Below are positions 36,011-47,070 of a stretch of DNA of 64,000 nt, one piece after another. Origin of the DNA: Athripsodes cinereus (taxonomy: Eukaryota; Arthropoda; Insecta; Trichoptera; Leptoceridae). The notes below the pieces were generated by a model. That model worked only from the letters and a program-made list of their open reading frames with translations, was not told where the DNA came from and ran no database searches. The stretch is taken from the NCBI GenBank assembly GCA_947579605.1, contig OX388329.1, forward strand, positions 27,484,299 through 27,548,298, in the 5' to 3' direction. Numbering within the stretch: position 1 is the stretch's first letter; every line of letters begins with the position of its first letter. A program made the translations under genes and the position numbers.

Positions 36011-36606
36011 AAGTTCGTTTAAGTGGTTAGGGAGATAAATAGATAGGTAAATAAATTATCAAAGTGTTTACCTATCAAATATTCGTCTTGCAGTAGGTTG
36101 CGACATTGTTTCCCAAGCAACCACAGCCCCTCCTATAAAGCGGCATAGTAAAATTGCAAGTAATACATATCTATTTCAAAAAACGAAATTACCCGCAGTG
36201 GCGTAGCTAGGGGGGGGCAGGGGGGGACATATGTCCCCGGGCGCCACATTAGGGGGCGCCAAAATGAGTATTAAAACATTTTTTTTAATTTTATTTTGAT
36301 GTAAACAAATGTATCCCAAATACGTTTGCAAGATTGAATTCTGGAGATCCACAAATTTCTTCATTACAAGCCAGTTGGCAAACACGATTTTGGCGCCCCC
36401 ATTGATCATTAAGGGGCGCCATTCTACTCATAAACAAAATGACACATCCACAATGCAGGATTGCTGATGGCGTTTTTTTTTAACAAAGATCAGTTCGGGT
36501 TCAAATATTATTCTTCATAACTGAACGTGGCATCTTGTTTTAACAATTATACAGGTTGGATAATTTCGAGTCGAATATAGGATTTTACGTGAGTGCATAG
36601 TAAAAA

Positions 36607-36848
36607 TCCCGCGGAGCACCCGGTAAAGAATTGGTCTCCCACTCTTCTCTGTAAGTTATCGAGTGTCCTGTAAAAGGAAGGTGTTCGAAAAAATTAAGAC
36701 ATTGTACATCTTAAATTCAGCGATGAGGTTTGCCACCCATCCTGAATGTCTTGATTTTATATTGGCACGAAGAGGACAGCTTGCATGTTTCTTACATGCA
36801 GCTGGTCTGCTGGCTACCCCACTTGTGGGATATGCCGTAATGGTATAG
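36607..36848 (+). repeat. Repeat A, best-preserved copy, inside the 5.26-kb hAT element
   Basis: Repeat A runs CACCCGGTAAAGAATTGGTC, CCACTCTTCTCTGTAAGTTA, GTGTCCTGTAAAAGGAAGGT, CAGCGATGAGGTTTGCCACC, CATCCTGAATGTCTTG, GGCACGAAGAGGACAGCTTG, CTGGCTACCCCACTTGTGGG and ATATGCCGTAATGGT. About 15 copies or pieces occur in this window. It has no TIRs or pol III boxes of its own; several copies are followed by a SINE tail. Chance frames of about 60 codons cross it. Confidence 0.8.
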
Positions 36849-37391
36849 TATATAGCAAAGAAAATAGTATAATACTTCACATTAGTTGAAAAGAGATAAT
36901 TTGTCATTAGATAGAAAGAGGCCATTACTGGAAGAACAACGACCTAACCAAACCTTTGGTTTTCAATACAACAGTTTCAAGCTTTTATACCTGGATGAAT
37001 ACGCAGCGAACATCACTGATACGAGTATAGCGGTGTTTGCAACGCCCGCCGGAGCTTCTCAAAATGTTTAGTATTGTAGACGCGTACAGATGATAGTTAT
37101 ATTCCTAAGCCTAACTAAATGTTAATGTTATCAATTATTTTCAAAAACACTAGAAAAAAATTTGCCCATGGCACAAAATTTATTTGTCTAGTTTAAATTG
37201 TTTATTTTCGTATATTGTTTTTATTGGGGAATAAAGACTTTTATTATTAATAATATTAGTACATAGCTCACTGATTTGTATTTAAATACCTAGGATTTCC
37301 AAGAAATATACTGAACTGTACTTCCAAAGATATTGCCACACTATATGTTTATAATAATGTCCATTATCTATGTAAACAAAAGAAACACCTG

Positions 37392-37602
37392 CAGGGTTAC
37401 TCTTGACAAAACTAAACACGATCTTAATCTAGTCTTGATCTTGATCATACGACGCACGAAGGGACTATGGTCAAAAACACCGCACTACCACTAACGCGCG
37501 ATTGGTTTGCGTGTATTTTTGGCCAATAGTCACTTCGTGCGTCGTATGATCAAGATCAAGACTAGATTAAGATCGTGTTTAGTTTTGTCAAGAGTAGCCC
37601 TG
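37392..37602. mobile_element. Palindromic MITE, 211 bp, with about 70-bp TIRs
   Basis: The element starts CAGGGTTACTCTTGACAAAA and ends with its near-perfect complement GTCAAGAGTAGCCCTG. The arms pair for about 70 bases, through GATCTTAATCTAGTCTTGAT and CGTATGATC / GCGTCGTATGATC. The flanks CTG/CTG may be a 3-bp target duplication, but this cannot be told from TIR sequence. It lies inside the 5.26-kb hAT element. Confidence 0.85.
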
Positions 37603-38941
37603 CTGCGCTTAATCACCTGGATATTCCCCTTATTATGATATGGTGTACATAAGTTTTTAAATTACATTTTTACAATAATAACATTTTTACTTACCTCAAT
37701 GAACAAAGAGTTGTTACTTGCAAACTTAATTATTTTATTTATAGAGAAAATAGCTGCTATTATATCAAGAGTATTTACCGTTAAAGGCCTTCTTAGTAAA
37801 TCAAATAACTTTTTTAAAAAATAGTGAGTAGTAAATAAATATATCAACACTCGCGGCACCACGGTTTGAGAATGAATGAAACTTCTACTAAGCGTAAACA
37901 AGGGTATTAGAAACTAGGGAAGGGGGGAGAGAAGTTACTGGGTAGGGACGTTTCGCTAGAAAGAGATAGAACGTATTTATTTGATTTTTTTTTGATTTTT
38001 TTTATATAATTGATTAATATAAAAATATGAAATATATATCAAAATATTCCTCGTGATAGCGCGCATACATTGCACGAAAAAAATTTTTTACCTACTTGGC
38101 GGGGTCGCCATTCTTCCTCGAATCGACTCTTAATGTAACAAGTAAGTTGTTGTTTTAAATAATATTTTAAATCTAGCAAATTTTTCGGAAATTATATTTT
38201 ATTTTACTTGCAAGTAAACACAACATTGGAAAATTTTTCATTACTATCACATCATCACTGTTTTTGGATTATCATGTAAAAATTGTTAATATTTTTTGTT
38301 TTAACAACTTTCGAATATATTTCTGAAAAAGTTTTTACTCAACATTTTTAACAACATTTCATTTAACCCCCTAAAAAAACTATGTTTATTCCAGTCATGT
38401 ATAATAAGTATATTTTAATTTTTTATAAAATTTGAATTATTCGTGGCGGCAAAATTGCCATCCATACTTCTCAGCATTATACAACCAGATAAGTCTCCAT
38501 ATGATCAGTCATGATTATACAAAACTTAACAGCCGTAAAAAAATCAACTATCCAGATATGCAGGATAACAAAGGCTCAAAACGCGAGTTCAAAATACCAG
38601 CATTGTGCCTGAAATATCTGTGTTCAAAAATTTTCTTACATTACAAGTATTTTTTGTAATAGATTTTTGAATTTTAATATATGAATTTACCGGTGAATCC
38701 AATTTTTGCAAATTATTTATCAAAGATTTCGGAGTTACCCCTGTGGCTGACAAAACTAATGGAATTATGTAAACGGACCTCTAGAATACCATTTTTTTTT
38801 CTCCTGCTAGTTCTGTATATTTATGTATTTTGTTTGTTTATTATGCGTATTTGGGACAGCGATGTCTATTAGATACGTAATTTTATTTTGTTTATCATGT
38901 AATACTAAATCGGGTCTATTATGATGTTTGTCTATCTGTTA

Positions 38942-40190
38942 TATAATGAGTTACAATCCATTGGATTGGTCTGCAACGAGTTTTGACTTATTTCTCCACT
39001 CCTCCTTATTCTCAGCCAGTCTCTTCAACTCCATATATGAGCCACAGCTCATGTCCCTCTTCAGTTGGTCCATATAGGCGTCTCTCGGTCGACCTCTGCC
39101 ATTTGTGCCTTCGGTCCTGCCCTCTGCGATTGCGATGAGCAGTCTTGGGTGCCTGATGTTGTGGCCAATCCAATTAGCTCGTTGTTGGCAGATTCTTTTG
39201 AGGAGTTGCCTATTTTCGCCAACCCTGGTTAAAACTTCTTCGTTTTCGACGTGTTCCGACCAATGAATCTTCAGCATGCGTCTATAGCACCACATTTCAA
39301 ATGCCGCTAACCGTCCGCTTTCCCTCTTGCTGATGGTCCACGTCTCGCACCCATATAGCAAAATGCTCCACACAAAAGCTTTAGTGAGATTCTTCCTCAC
39401 GCTTAGATCAATATTAGGGGATTCTAATATTTTGGATTTTTTTGTTAAAGGCAATTCGTGCCTGGTTTATTCTGCTCACAATTTCTGATTTGGAGCGTCC
39501 GTCCTGGTTTATTCTGCTACCCAAGTACACGAATTCTCTTGCTTGTTTGATGCTCACTCCATTTATGGCAATATTCGCAGTCGCTTCCTCCCTTCCAACG
39601 ACCATACATTTTGTTTTATCTTTATTTATTTTCATGTTGTACTTTGACAACAGTATACTTTCCATTTTTCCTAAGGCTTCGTTCAGCTCCATCTCGGAGT
39701 CTGCGAGCAGCGCTATGTCGTCAGCATATCTAATCATGTCGACCTTTTTCCCATTTATTTTTACTCCTGTCCAGTTCTTCATTTCTTCTCTGAGTTCATC
39801 AATAGCTCGCTGTATATAGCAGTTAAAGAGTGCCGGCGACATTGAGCAACCCTGTCTTACACCTTGTTCTACCCTCGCTTCTGCGCAGCTCTCTCCGCTT
39901 TTAATTACAGCCATTTCATTCTTGTATAGGCTCCAGATTGCTCTTCTGTCCTTATAGCGCATTCCTATCTGGTTTAGAGTCTTAAAAAGTTGTTCCATTC
40001 TACTTTATCGAATGCTTTTTCTAGGTCGATGAAAGCTACATACGTGTTTCTATTCACTGTTATTCTTTTTTCAAGAACAAGTCTTAGACTCAGAATTGCA
40101 TCTCTGATGGAATTAGGTCAATACCTGGTGCTTTGCCGTCTTTCAATTTTGATAAGGCTTGTTATTATTGCTTTATCATAAAAGATCCTG
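38942..40190 (-). mobile_element. RTE-like non-LTR retrotransposon, 5'-truncated and frameshifted
   Basis: On the minus strand the reverse transcriptase reads KLKDGKAPGIDLIPSEM, FIDLEKAFDKVEW, GVRQGCSMSPALFN, the catalytic RYADDIALLAD, KTKCMVVG and FVYLGSRI. The C-terminal region then has VWSILLYGCETWTI and FEMWCYRRMLKIHWSEHV, ending VADQSNGL-stop a few bases before the element's 3' end. The C-terminal frame (39454-38951) and the main RT frame (39998-39414) overlap through a frameshift, and another lies at about 40000. The region before AILSLRLVLEK is deleted or shifted, and the endonuclease half is missing. The very short 3' UTR is typical of RTE. It is inserted in the R2/R4-type LINE described below. 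Confidence 0.85.
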
Positions 40191-40933
40191 TATTTTTGCG
40201 ACATGATTATGTCTATTAGTATATTCAGTTTGAGCGAGAGTAGAAACTATAAATTGTATTGTTTCCGGTTTGGCCAGACATTTCCTACATGAACCGTTAG
40301 TTATATTTTGATTTTTTACAATGCATTTTTGGTATTTGTTTTGTATTTATTACTTGATCTTGAATAGCCAGTATAAAACGGTTTTTCCATACAATTCCCC
40401 AATGGTCAACCATCTGTTTGACGCATATTTGTCAACATGAGATTGGTTGAGATCATTGAGGTGTCTGGCATGAAGTTCTTTCCTACCCCAAGAATCTAGC
40501 AAAATATTTAAATAGTTTATTCGCTTAACTACTGTTTCGACATTTAAATTTAATAGTGTTTGATTTTTGTCGGTCTGTATTATAATTTTATGTTATATAT
40601 AATTATTTTGTTTATTTTTGAAAAATGTTTTAAGAGATTCAATTTGATCATTATGTAAAGAGGAAATGTTAACAATTCCTCTTCCTCTTATACTTCTAGG
40701 CAGAGTCAAACTTTTTTTCGTGGAATTTAGATGATATCTATTTTTGTTAAGAGTGTTCTTATTAATCTTTCTAATTTATTTTAATCGGTTTTTGACCATT
40801 TTATAATGCCAAATGAGAAATGAGTAGGTATGTTAATAACGGAATAGCCCTCGCGTTTATTGCTTTACTAGATTTTTGGCTGATAGATCATATTTAAATA
40901 CTTTATTTAACCTTTTTTTTTTAAAAAAAATAA

Positions 40934-41096
40934 TGTATCTGGGTTTGTTATAAACCCAAATACAATCTTATACACCTTTAACACTAAGCTAAAAGCTTGT
41001 GCCGTGAAAAGGGAGTTTGCCGGCACCTGGGATCGAATCAGGAACCCCTTGTTCTGAAGGCCGAGACTCTACCTCCAGGCTACCTACGAACTCTAA
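40934..41096 (-). mobile_element. tRNA-derived SINE (family 1) inserted in the R2/R4-type LINE
   Basis: This is a minus-strand copy with a TTCGTAGGTAGCCTGGAGGT start, a B-box region GATTCGATCCC and a body ending GGGTTTATAACAAACCCAGA. LINE coding sequence continues on both sides (SKNLNHTEIKNKLTNDF before it, SAKNLVKAINA after it), so it is a later insertion. Confidence 0.8.
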
Positions 41097-41474
41097 AATC
41101 ATTTGTTAATTTATTTTTGATTTCAGTGTGATTTAGATTTTTGGATTGCGGAAAACCTAAGAATTTGTATACTTCATTATTATTATTAAGATTATTTATT
41201 TGATAATTTGAAGCTATGTCCTGACATTCTAAAATTTTACCTTTTTCAATATGTAAAACTTTACATTTATCTGGCTAAATTGTTTACATTCGTATAGAGA
41301 ATTATTAGTCTGTGTTCTATTTCATTAAAATACCAGCTTCGAAAATGAACCATTTATAAATCGTAAATTTTCAAAATTTTCTTGGGGGCTCCGAGAAGGG
41401 GCGCAGACTTTGAGCCATGTCCCCGGGCGCAGATGACCCTAGCTACGCCACTGATTACCCGTTTTATTCTGAAC

Positions 41475-41575
41475 ATAACTCGTATGTGTATGGTCATGTT
41501 AGTACCCATAATACAAGATTAATGTCTTAGTTCGGAACAAGCTCTATCAGTGTGAATTTTCCATATAAATGTTTA
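41475..41575 (+). mobile_element. SINE family 2 tail fragment
   Basis: The sequence GGTCATGTTAGTACCCATAA, TCTTAGTTCGGAACAAGCTC and GTGTGAATTTTCCATATAAA matches the tail of the family 2 copies. The tRNA-like head is missing; the hAT target duplication ends just before it. Confidence 0.6.
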
Positions 41576-41884
41576 TATTTATTAAATACTGCGTATATTT
41601 TTTTGCTCATAGATTCTTTTACCATAATTCATTAGAAGTACATACATATTATAATATCCGCAGGATAGGTACTCATTTTCCCACCTCTCCGTAATGTACT
41701 AAATCAAAACAAAGTGTAGTCTGTAGCTATATTGATGTAGTGTATTATAGGTGTAACTGGTTATTATTTTACATGATGGCATCACCATCGCCTATAGCCG
41801 CTGTAGAACGCTCGTACAAATATTTTAATATGTACATATGTATGTTTAAAAGATAAAATAAAACTTTAAAACTCACCCATTGCT

Positions 41885-42060
41885 GGTAGCATGAAGAAAA
41901 GACTAGTAGAACACATCGTTAACAAAGTCATGTCAATAATAAATCTTCCTTAGATCCATCAAGAGGGAGATCAATGAAAAACTGGATGACGACACAATAC
42001 AATAGAATCCTGTGGAGAAATGGCCAGAATGAAGATGGCATAAGTAGCATTCACATTGCT
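41885..42060 (+). mobile_element. Decayed LINE-like coding remnant
   Basis: Plus-strand frames give KRLVEHIVNKVMS and, shifted, DPSRGRSMKNWMTTQYNRIL, which recalls the GRP-K-W-DD region at the end of some arthropod reverse transcriptases. Another piece at 42645-42700 reads RRADPFSASKLGQCQEEVEY, like the RRADP...WD.A.EE tail of the same kind. It is very degraded. Confidence 0.35.
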
Positions 42061-42189
42061 TCACTTTGGATGATCATCCAGAGTGTCAGGGTCAAACCTG
42101 CTGCTGTTCATCGAAAGTGAACACGTCTGTTCACATTTGTTCATCCAATGCTTTCACTGCCATGTCTACTTTCTCACTCATGTTCTATG

Positions 42190-42290
42190 TAGTTTGACGT
42201 ATTTTCGTATTCTTCTTCTTCTCTAAGTGTCCTATCGGGTCCCCCCGACGTTGACGACCACTTGGGAGAAATCCTTCCTGTTCCGGACAG
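42190..42290 (-). mobile_element. Retroelement 3' tail with GAA repeat
   Basis: The minus strand ends GTGGTCGTCAACGTCGGGGG, GACCCGATAGGACACTTAGA, GAAGAAGAAGAA, which resembles the tail of an abundant arthropod LINE or its derivative. The flanks at 42060-42125 and 42535-42600 share GATCATCC-GAGTG and GAAAGTGAAC blocks, so the surrounding repeat may have been split or duplicated. Confidence 0.4.
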
Positions 42291-44299
42291 CACAAAAAAA
42301 TTAAAAAAAAATTAAACAAATTCAAAAATGAAAAATAACACTTAAAATAAATTAATATAGCTCTCGACTGCATAATAATTTTGTACATGATTCTGACATT
42401 CAATACAAATTCATAGAGAATAAAACAAATAATAAGATGAAACTTGTTTATGGTCGTTTCAGTGAAAGGACCTTTCATCAAAATTATGACGAGTGGTAAT
42501 CTCTTTCCTCCGTCATCGCTAGTGATCACTATTGATGAAACGCCTGTTCACATCTGTTCATCTTGGAGGATCATCCGGAGTGATCACTGAAAGTGAACGT
42601 CTGTGAACGACCCTATAGGGAACAGAAGAATATATAACCTTAGAACGAGAAGAGCCGACCCCTTCAGCGCCAGTAAGTTGGGACAGTGCCAGGAAGAAGT
42701 AGAGTATGTACATATTATGTATAATAAATAAAATAAAAATAAAAGCATGTTTTCATTGGAGTTACTTTACCAACTCAGTTCCCAGATTTTAGGACTCCTA
42801 TATTTTTATTTATTATTTTATTGGCATTCACAATGACATAATTTGAGGGTTTGAAAAAGAACTGTCTCAGCAAAATTGAGACAGCAATGGTTGTCTGGAA
42901 GAAATTACGTAAGTGATTAGTCCGCCAGCTATACCTACTGACATCTGTGTGTAGAAAAGAAATTTAAAAAAATACTTTTCTTCTAATACTTCAACTTGTT
43001 CGAAACCGGTCGAGGACCTATTAAAATTTAAAAAATAAAATGATATCGTGTTGTGGAAAACTTTTCATAAAATTATATCCTCTTTTTTCTTTCTTAGAGA
43101 GAGAGATGTCTTACTTCATCTAAGGACATTATCAGTCATCGTACGTTGTTTGTTTATCTATGTTAGGCTACTTTTACTTTTCATAAGGCTAAAAACAGAA
43201 AAAAGCAATGCATTCTATGTAAACTTGAACCTTTTAAGATAAGTTACCTACTTGTATTTCCCACAAGTGACTTTGAATGTATAACTGCATGCTATGGACA
43301 TGCAGGTTGTCCAGTCCAGTCAAGTGGACCAAACCTACAGAATATTATATTTCCATCGTCTGCATTTCAACGTTTATCGCTTCGTTTTTTTTTTGTTCAG
43401 TTCACGAACGAAATCGGAACTTAAGCTAGTCAATAACGTATAGAGTCAGTCGAACATAACATCATACGTATAGAATAAAGCATTTTGTAGTAATCGGTAG
43501 TGTATCGTTGTGGCGAGAAGTCTGGCTAGAGAGTGTGTGTGTATGTGCATAATATAAAAAAAACAACAAAAATACAATTTTAATTCAAACATTATTGAAT
43601 GATAAATAATATTTCAAACGTATTTACAAAATATTAAATAACCTACCTATTCTAGGTTTAATATAATTAAACCGAGTATAATATATGTTATAGTTGTTGA
43701 TATTATACCTGGAATAATAAAACTTGAGTTTACCTAAATACTCTATTTGGAACGAATGATCAAGGACGACTTTGATCTGACATCATCAAAATCGTGTATG
43801 TTTTTATCAGAATTGTATACAACTATGTACTAATAATAAAAATCTGTTGCGTTTTAATAAACTGTACTATTAACAATGTTGTCATTATTAATGAAATCTG
43901 TGTTTAATCTTTTATTTATTATGTAGCTTTGCGAAATATTAAATTTAGATATAAAATTTTAAATTGAGATTGTAAATTGTGCTATAAAATATATGACTTA
44001 TTTGCTTTAAGATTTGTTTTTATTTTGGAATAAACTGGCAGTTTGACAAAACGTATTACATGACTAGTTTAGTAAATCAAAAGAGTTTGAAACAATTTTA
44101 TATATTGCGTGTAAATATATGGTTTGGTATCAAAGTCGGATAAACCTTAAAATTGTTTTTTTTTTTTTAACTACTTAGTATGCAAAACTATTCCTTGTGC
44201 TGAGTTCTATAAAACTGCATATTCCGAAACAAACAAATCGTCTAAAATGATTTTTTTATCCGTTTAACTGGAATTTTTACACCTACAAAAGTGTTTGTG

Positions 44300-44570
44300 T
44301 GATATATTTTTTTACGATAGGTATCGTTTAATCGCAAGATATGCATCACTCGAAGGGTGGAGAAGAGAGTGTAAGGTGATCTCTCATACTCGTATCAATG
44401 TTTTGATACATAATAGAGATAGGTGGTATTGGTAAATGTTGCCATGGTATAAAGTGCTTAAGCCAGCCTAAGCCAAATAATAAGCGTCGGAACACCTAAT
44501 AATCTTCTTCTCCACCCTGCAAGCGATGCACATCTTGCGATTAAACGATACCTATCGTTAAAATATATCA
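44300..44570. mobile_element. MITE, 271 bp, with about 65-bp TIRs
   Basis: The left arm from TGATATATTT through ACGATAGGTATCGTTTAATCGCAAGAT and GGGTGGAGAAG is matched by the right arm CTTCTCCACCC...ATCTTGCGATTAAACGATACCTATCGT...ATATATCA. The target duplication is not clear. There is no frame inside. Confidence 0.8.
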
Positions 44571-45324
44571 AATTCTGTAAAATTAATGTGAAAAGTAGTA
44601 AAGAAATTCAAAGTTAGTTAGGATAATAGTAAAAATTTTATCAGTTTTTGGGCTTTGCTGCAAATGGATTTTTTCATTCCAAGTCACACAAATGTTTTCT
44701 TATTATATACCTATTTACTAATTTGCCACTTTACAAAGGCCGTGTATTAATAAAAGCAGTTTATTCTTTAAAATTAACCTAAATTCATAGAAAAATAACA
44801 TACTTTATAAAATTGTGCAAATTGAGGTCTTTGTTATTGATCTTTGTAAAATTTAAATAAACAAATGTTGTCATAGAACACCTAAAGCAAAATTCTTTTC
44901 TGGTTTATCATATTCCCTCAAGGTCGATGTTGATTTAAATTTGAATTTAATCATTATTATCCAAATATATTTACTAAAGGTAGGTACTTTGAGAATATCA
45001 CCACTCCAAAACTAATAATTTGTCTTTAATCATCGTTAATCATCTGCATAAAAATGACATATTTATTTTGGGTTCTTTTTTAAGCGCGTTTCATTCAGCA
45101 GAGGTTGCTTTAACCCATTTATTTATAGTTTTTTTTTTATTAACTCAACACCTACAAATTCAAAAATTATTAATTATTTAATTATTTTATTTACTAATGT
45201 AGGTAGGTACATGTTATTACTTATATGGTCGTATTCACAAATAAAATGCACATTTAAACTTGGCTTAGTGGACATGTCCACAGTTAACCTTAACTAAGTG
45301 GAAAACTTACTTACATAGCGCATT

Positions 45325-45625
45325 TTTCTGTGGTACACTTACTAAATGCTATGCCAAAAGTTCTAATATCGACATTTACGAGGAATATTATTTTAGACAG
45401 GCATAATCGCAGAGATGTATTCTGTGCTCGTCACTTTTTCAAGCTACTCAACGGTATGGAAAATTTTAATATAAATGTTCCCGATGAATATGGACGTCCT
45501 CGGCATCACGATTTTTTAACCAGCCTCAAAGCGGAACAAATATATTGGCAAACTCTCCAGTGGGAAGGGCTATTCAAATGTTTGATGGTCTGGCTGGAGA
45601 AGTTGACATCTTTAACGTGACGTAG
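45325..45625 (+). mobile_element. LINE ORF2 C-terminal fragment, frameshifted
   Basis: The first frame gives RNIILDRHNRRDVFCARHFF and KLLNGMENFNINVPDE, matching the DR..R...F..KLLNG block near the end of Jockey/CR1-type reverse transcriptase proteins. A shift at about 45530 leads to NSPVGRAIQMFDGLAGEVDI then FNVT, the usual final block. The frame mixing shows it is dead. Confidence 0.6.
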
Positions 45626-46035
45626 GTATGCAGAATTTATAAGAAAAATCGAGGATGTAATATTGTAGTTGTGTTATCGTTTGGATATCGTTTAAGGTTT
45701 TCTTCTGGGATCGCATTGGCCTTCAGGTGTAATGATCCTTGTAAGAATCTTCTTATTGTCAGTAGTAATAATAATAATAGTGAATAAGTACGCTTTATGA
45801 GTAAGGTACAACTTAGTCAGGCCCAACAGTCAGGAAAGCTGCTATTCTTTAGTTATTTTTTTATTCAAATTGTATAAATAGGCTTCGGTACCTACAAAAT
45901 TATCAACTTTTCATGAAATCAAAATTCTTTAGCAATGAGAAGAGCTCGTGCTTTGAGAAATAAAAATAGATAAAACACTATTTATCTTAATTAATTGTTA
46001 ATAATTAAAACATTATTAATTAAAACTATACATTT

Positions 46036-46300
46036 ATCTAATATATAAAATTCTCGTGTCACGGTGTTTGTTATCATACTCCTCCGAAACAGCTGGACCG
46101 ATTTTGATGAAATTTTGTGTGTCTGAGAATCGGCCAACATCTATTTTTCATATCACCCCGAATTTTTTTATTTGTTTTTTGAGCATAATTTTTTATTATT
46201 TTTTTTATGGTGAGGTATTAAAAATACATACAGCCCTAAATTTTCACCCTCTTACCATCAACCCCTATTTTTTAATAGCGATATTAGTAATCTAGAAATA
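46036..46300 (+). mobile_element. Helitron-like non-autonomous element
   Basis: The sequence TAATATATAAAATTCTCGTG, TCACGGTGTTTGTTATCATA, CTCCTCCGAAACAGCTGGAC and CGATTTTGATGAAATTTTG is a very common interspersed sequence in insects that I associate from memory with Helitron-type elements. A CTAG (TAATCTAGAAAT) at about 46290 could be its 3' end. There is no helicase. Confidence 0.5.
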
Positions 46301-47070
46301 ATATACATATATGGCAAAAAAACGGTAATTAAGTATATATTTACTTACATATATTCATATAATGAATTTTACTTAATAATTTGCAGCGATTGAATTGTTG
46401 ACTATTAGGTATTGTATGTTTTTGTTCGAGTTTAATTGTTTTATCATTTACAGGTGAGTTTAAGTAGTTGGGTATTTATGTAATTGCAATATAAATGAGC
46501 AGACAAGGACAATATTGTATTATATTGTATTGAGTAAGTCGGACGCTGTGATTAGTTACCTAGTACCTACTCACACAGTTACTGTTTACTTATTTTGTAT
46601 GCATTGTTGGAATGTTGCATTGAAATCTCAGGGAGAATAATATAAGAATATAGGTATATTATTAACACAAGTTACATAATTATATTGCCTACCATATTAT
46701 AACTAGTAATGGAATGAACAGTGGTTAAGACGAATACTGAATATCGAATATCCGGCAAAATTTTAAAACGTAAAGCTTCCGTGATGAAGTAGGTCTACTA
46801 AGACCGGATACAGTAAGAGATATCGTAGTATCTACTTTTCATTGTGTCCCTTTCCCTTCCCCATACGAGAATGGGAGAATTAGTAGGTGTAAACTAATGT
46901 TTTAGTTCTATACAGATACTGTCTCACTTTTATTTTATTTATTCTGTTTTTATTAGGTGTTTCTTCAAAACAGGTGTCTGGAATAAGTTGCTCTCGCAAC
47001 AAGTCTGCCTATTAACAGAACTTTGTTGTATGTTCTTATTACCTATAGGTATTGTTAGTTGTTGTTCACC

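Larger units (their letters stand above)
38650..41340 (-). mobile_element. R2/R4-type (restriction-like endonuclease) LINE, degraded and split by two insertions
   Basis: Pieces in order on the minus strand: about 41280-41100 gives DKCKVLHIEKGK and EVYKFLGFPQSKNLNHTEIK; 40930-40760 gives AINARAIPLLTY, FGIIKWSKTDLNKLERLIR; 40710-40610 gives GRGIVNISSLHNDQIESLK; 40500-40200 gives ELHARHLNDLNQSHVDKYAS, CRKCLAKPETIQF and LAQTEYTNRHNHVAKI; 38941-38660 gives RPDLVLHDKQNKITYLIDIAVP. The last is the PD...D core of the restriction-like endonuclease, and CRKC...ET is the finger before it. The YxDD part is not seen. A SINE (40934-41096) and the RTE (38942-40190) interrupt it. Many stops and shifts make it inactive. 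Confidence 0.75.
36196..41453. mobile_element. hAT-type DNA transposon, 5.26 kb with its nested insertions, exact 8-bp target duplication
   Basis: The left end is CAGTGGCGTAGCTAGGG and the right end is its complement CCCTAGCTACGCCACTG. Both are flanked by the same 8 bases ATTACCCG (36188-36195 and 41454-41461). GC-rich subterminal blocks (GTCCCCGGGCGC) occur near both ends in inverted orientation. TIRs starting CAGTGGCG with 8-bp duplications are typical of hAT elements. I see no transposase frame; the interior is filled by repeat A, a MITE, the LINE, RTE and SINE, so it is probably a non-autonomous element that became a landing pad. Confidence 0.85.
42731..47070. other. AT-rich intergenic sequence
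   Basis: No host gene is seen. It holds the MITE 44300-44570, the LINE fragment at 45.3 kb and the Helitron-like element at 46.0 kb. Chance frames elsewhere carry no motifs. Confidence 0.45.

Noticed and set aside
36656..36925. Small genes at 36.65-36.93 kb on both strands
   Set aside because: Both frames run through repeat A; similar frames appear in the copies at 24.4 and 20.6 kb by chance.
39442..39819. A 125-codon plus-strand frame
   Set aside because: It is the antisense shadow of the RTE reverse transcriptase frame on the minus strand.
36196..41453. An autonomous hAT transposase gene
   Set aside because: No frame with a BED finger or hAT dimerisation motif was seen; the recognisable coding pieces all belong to retrotransposons nested inside.
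41877..41940. A minus-strand frame MTLLTMCSTSLFFMLPAMG ending at a GTGAGT donor, looking like a signal-peptide exon that fits the phase of 33676 or 24290
   Set aside because: It lies antisense to decayed LINE-like coding sequence on the plus strand, and a better first exon for the PGRP gene exists at 27465-27489.
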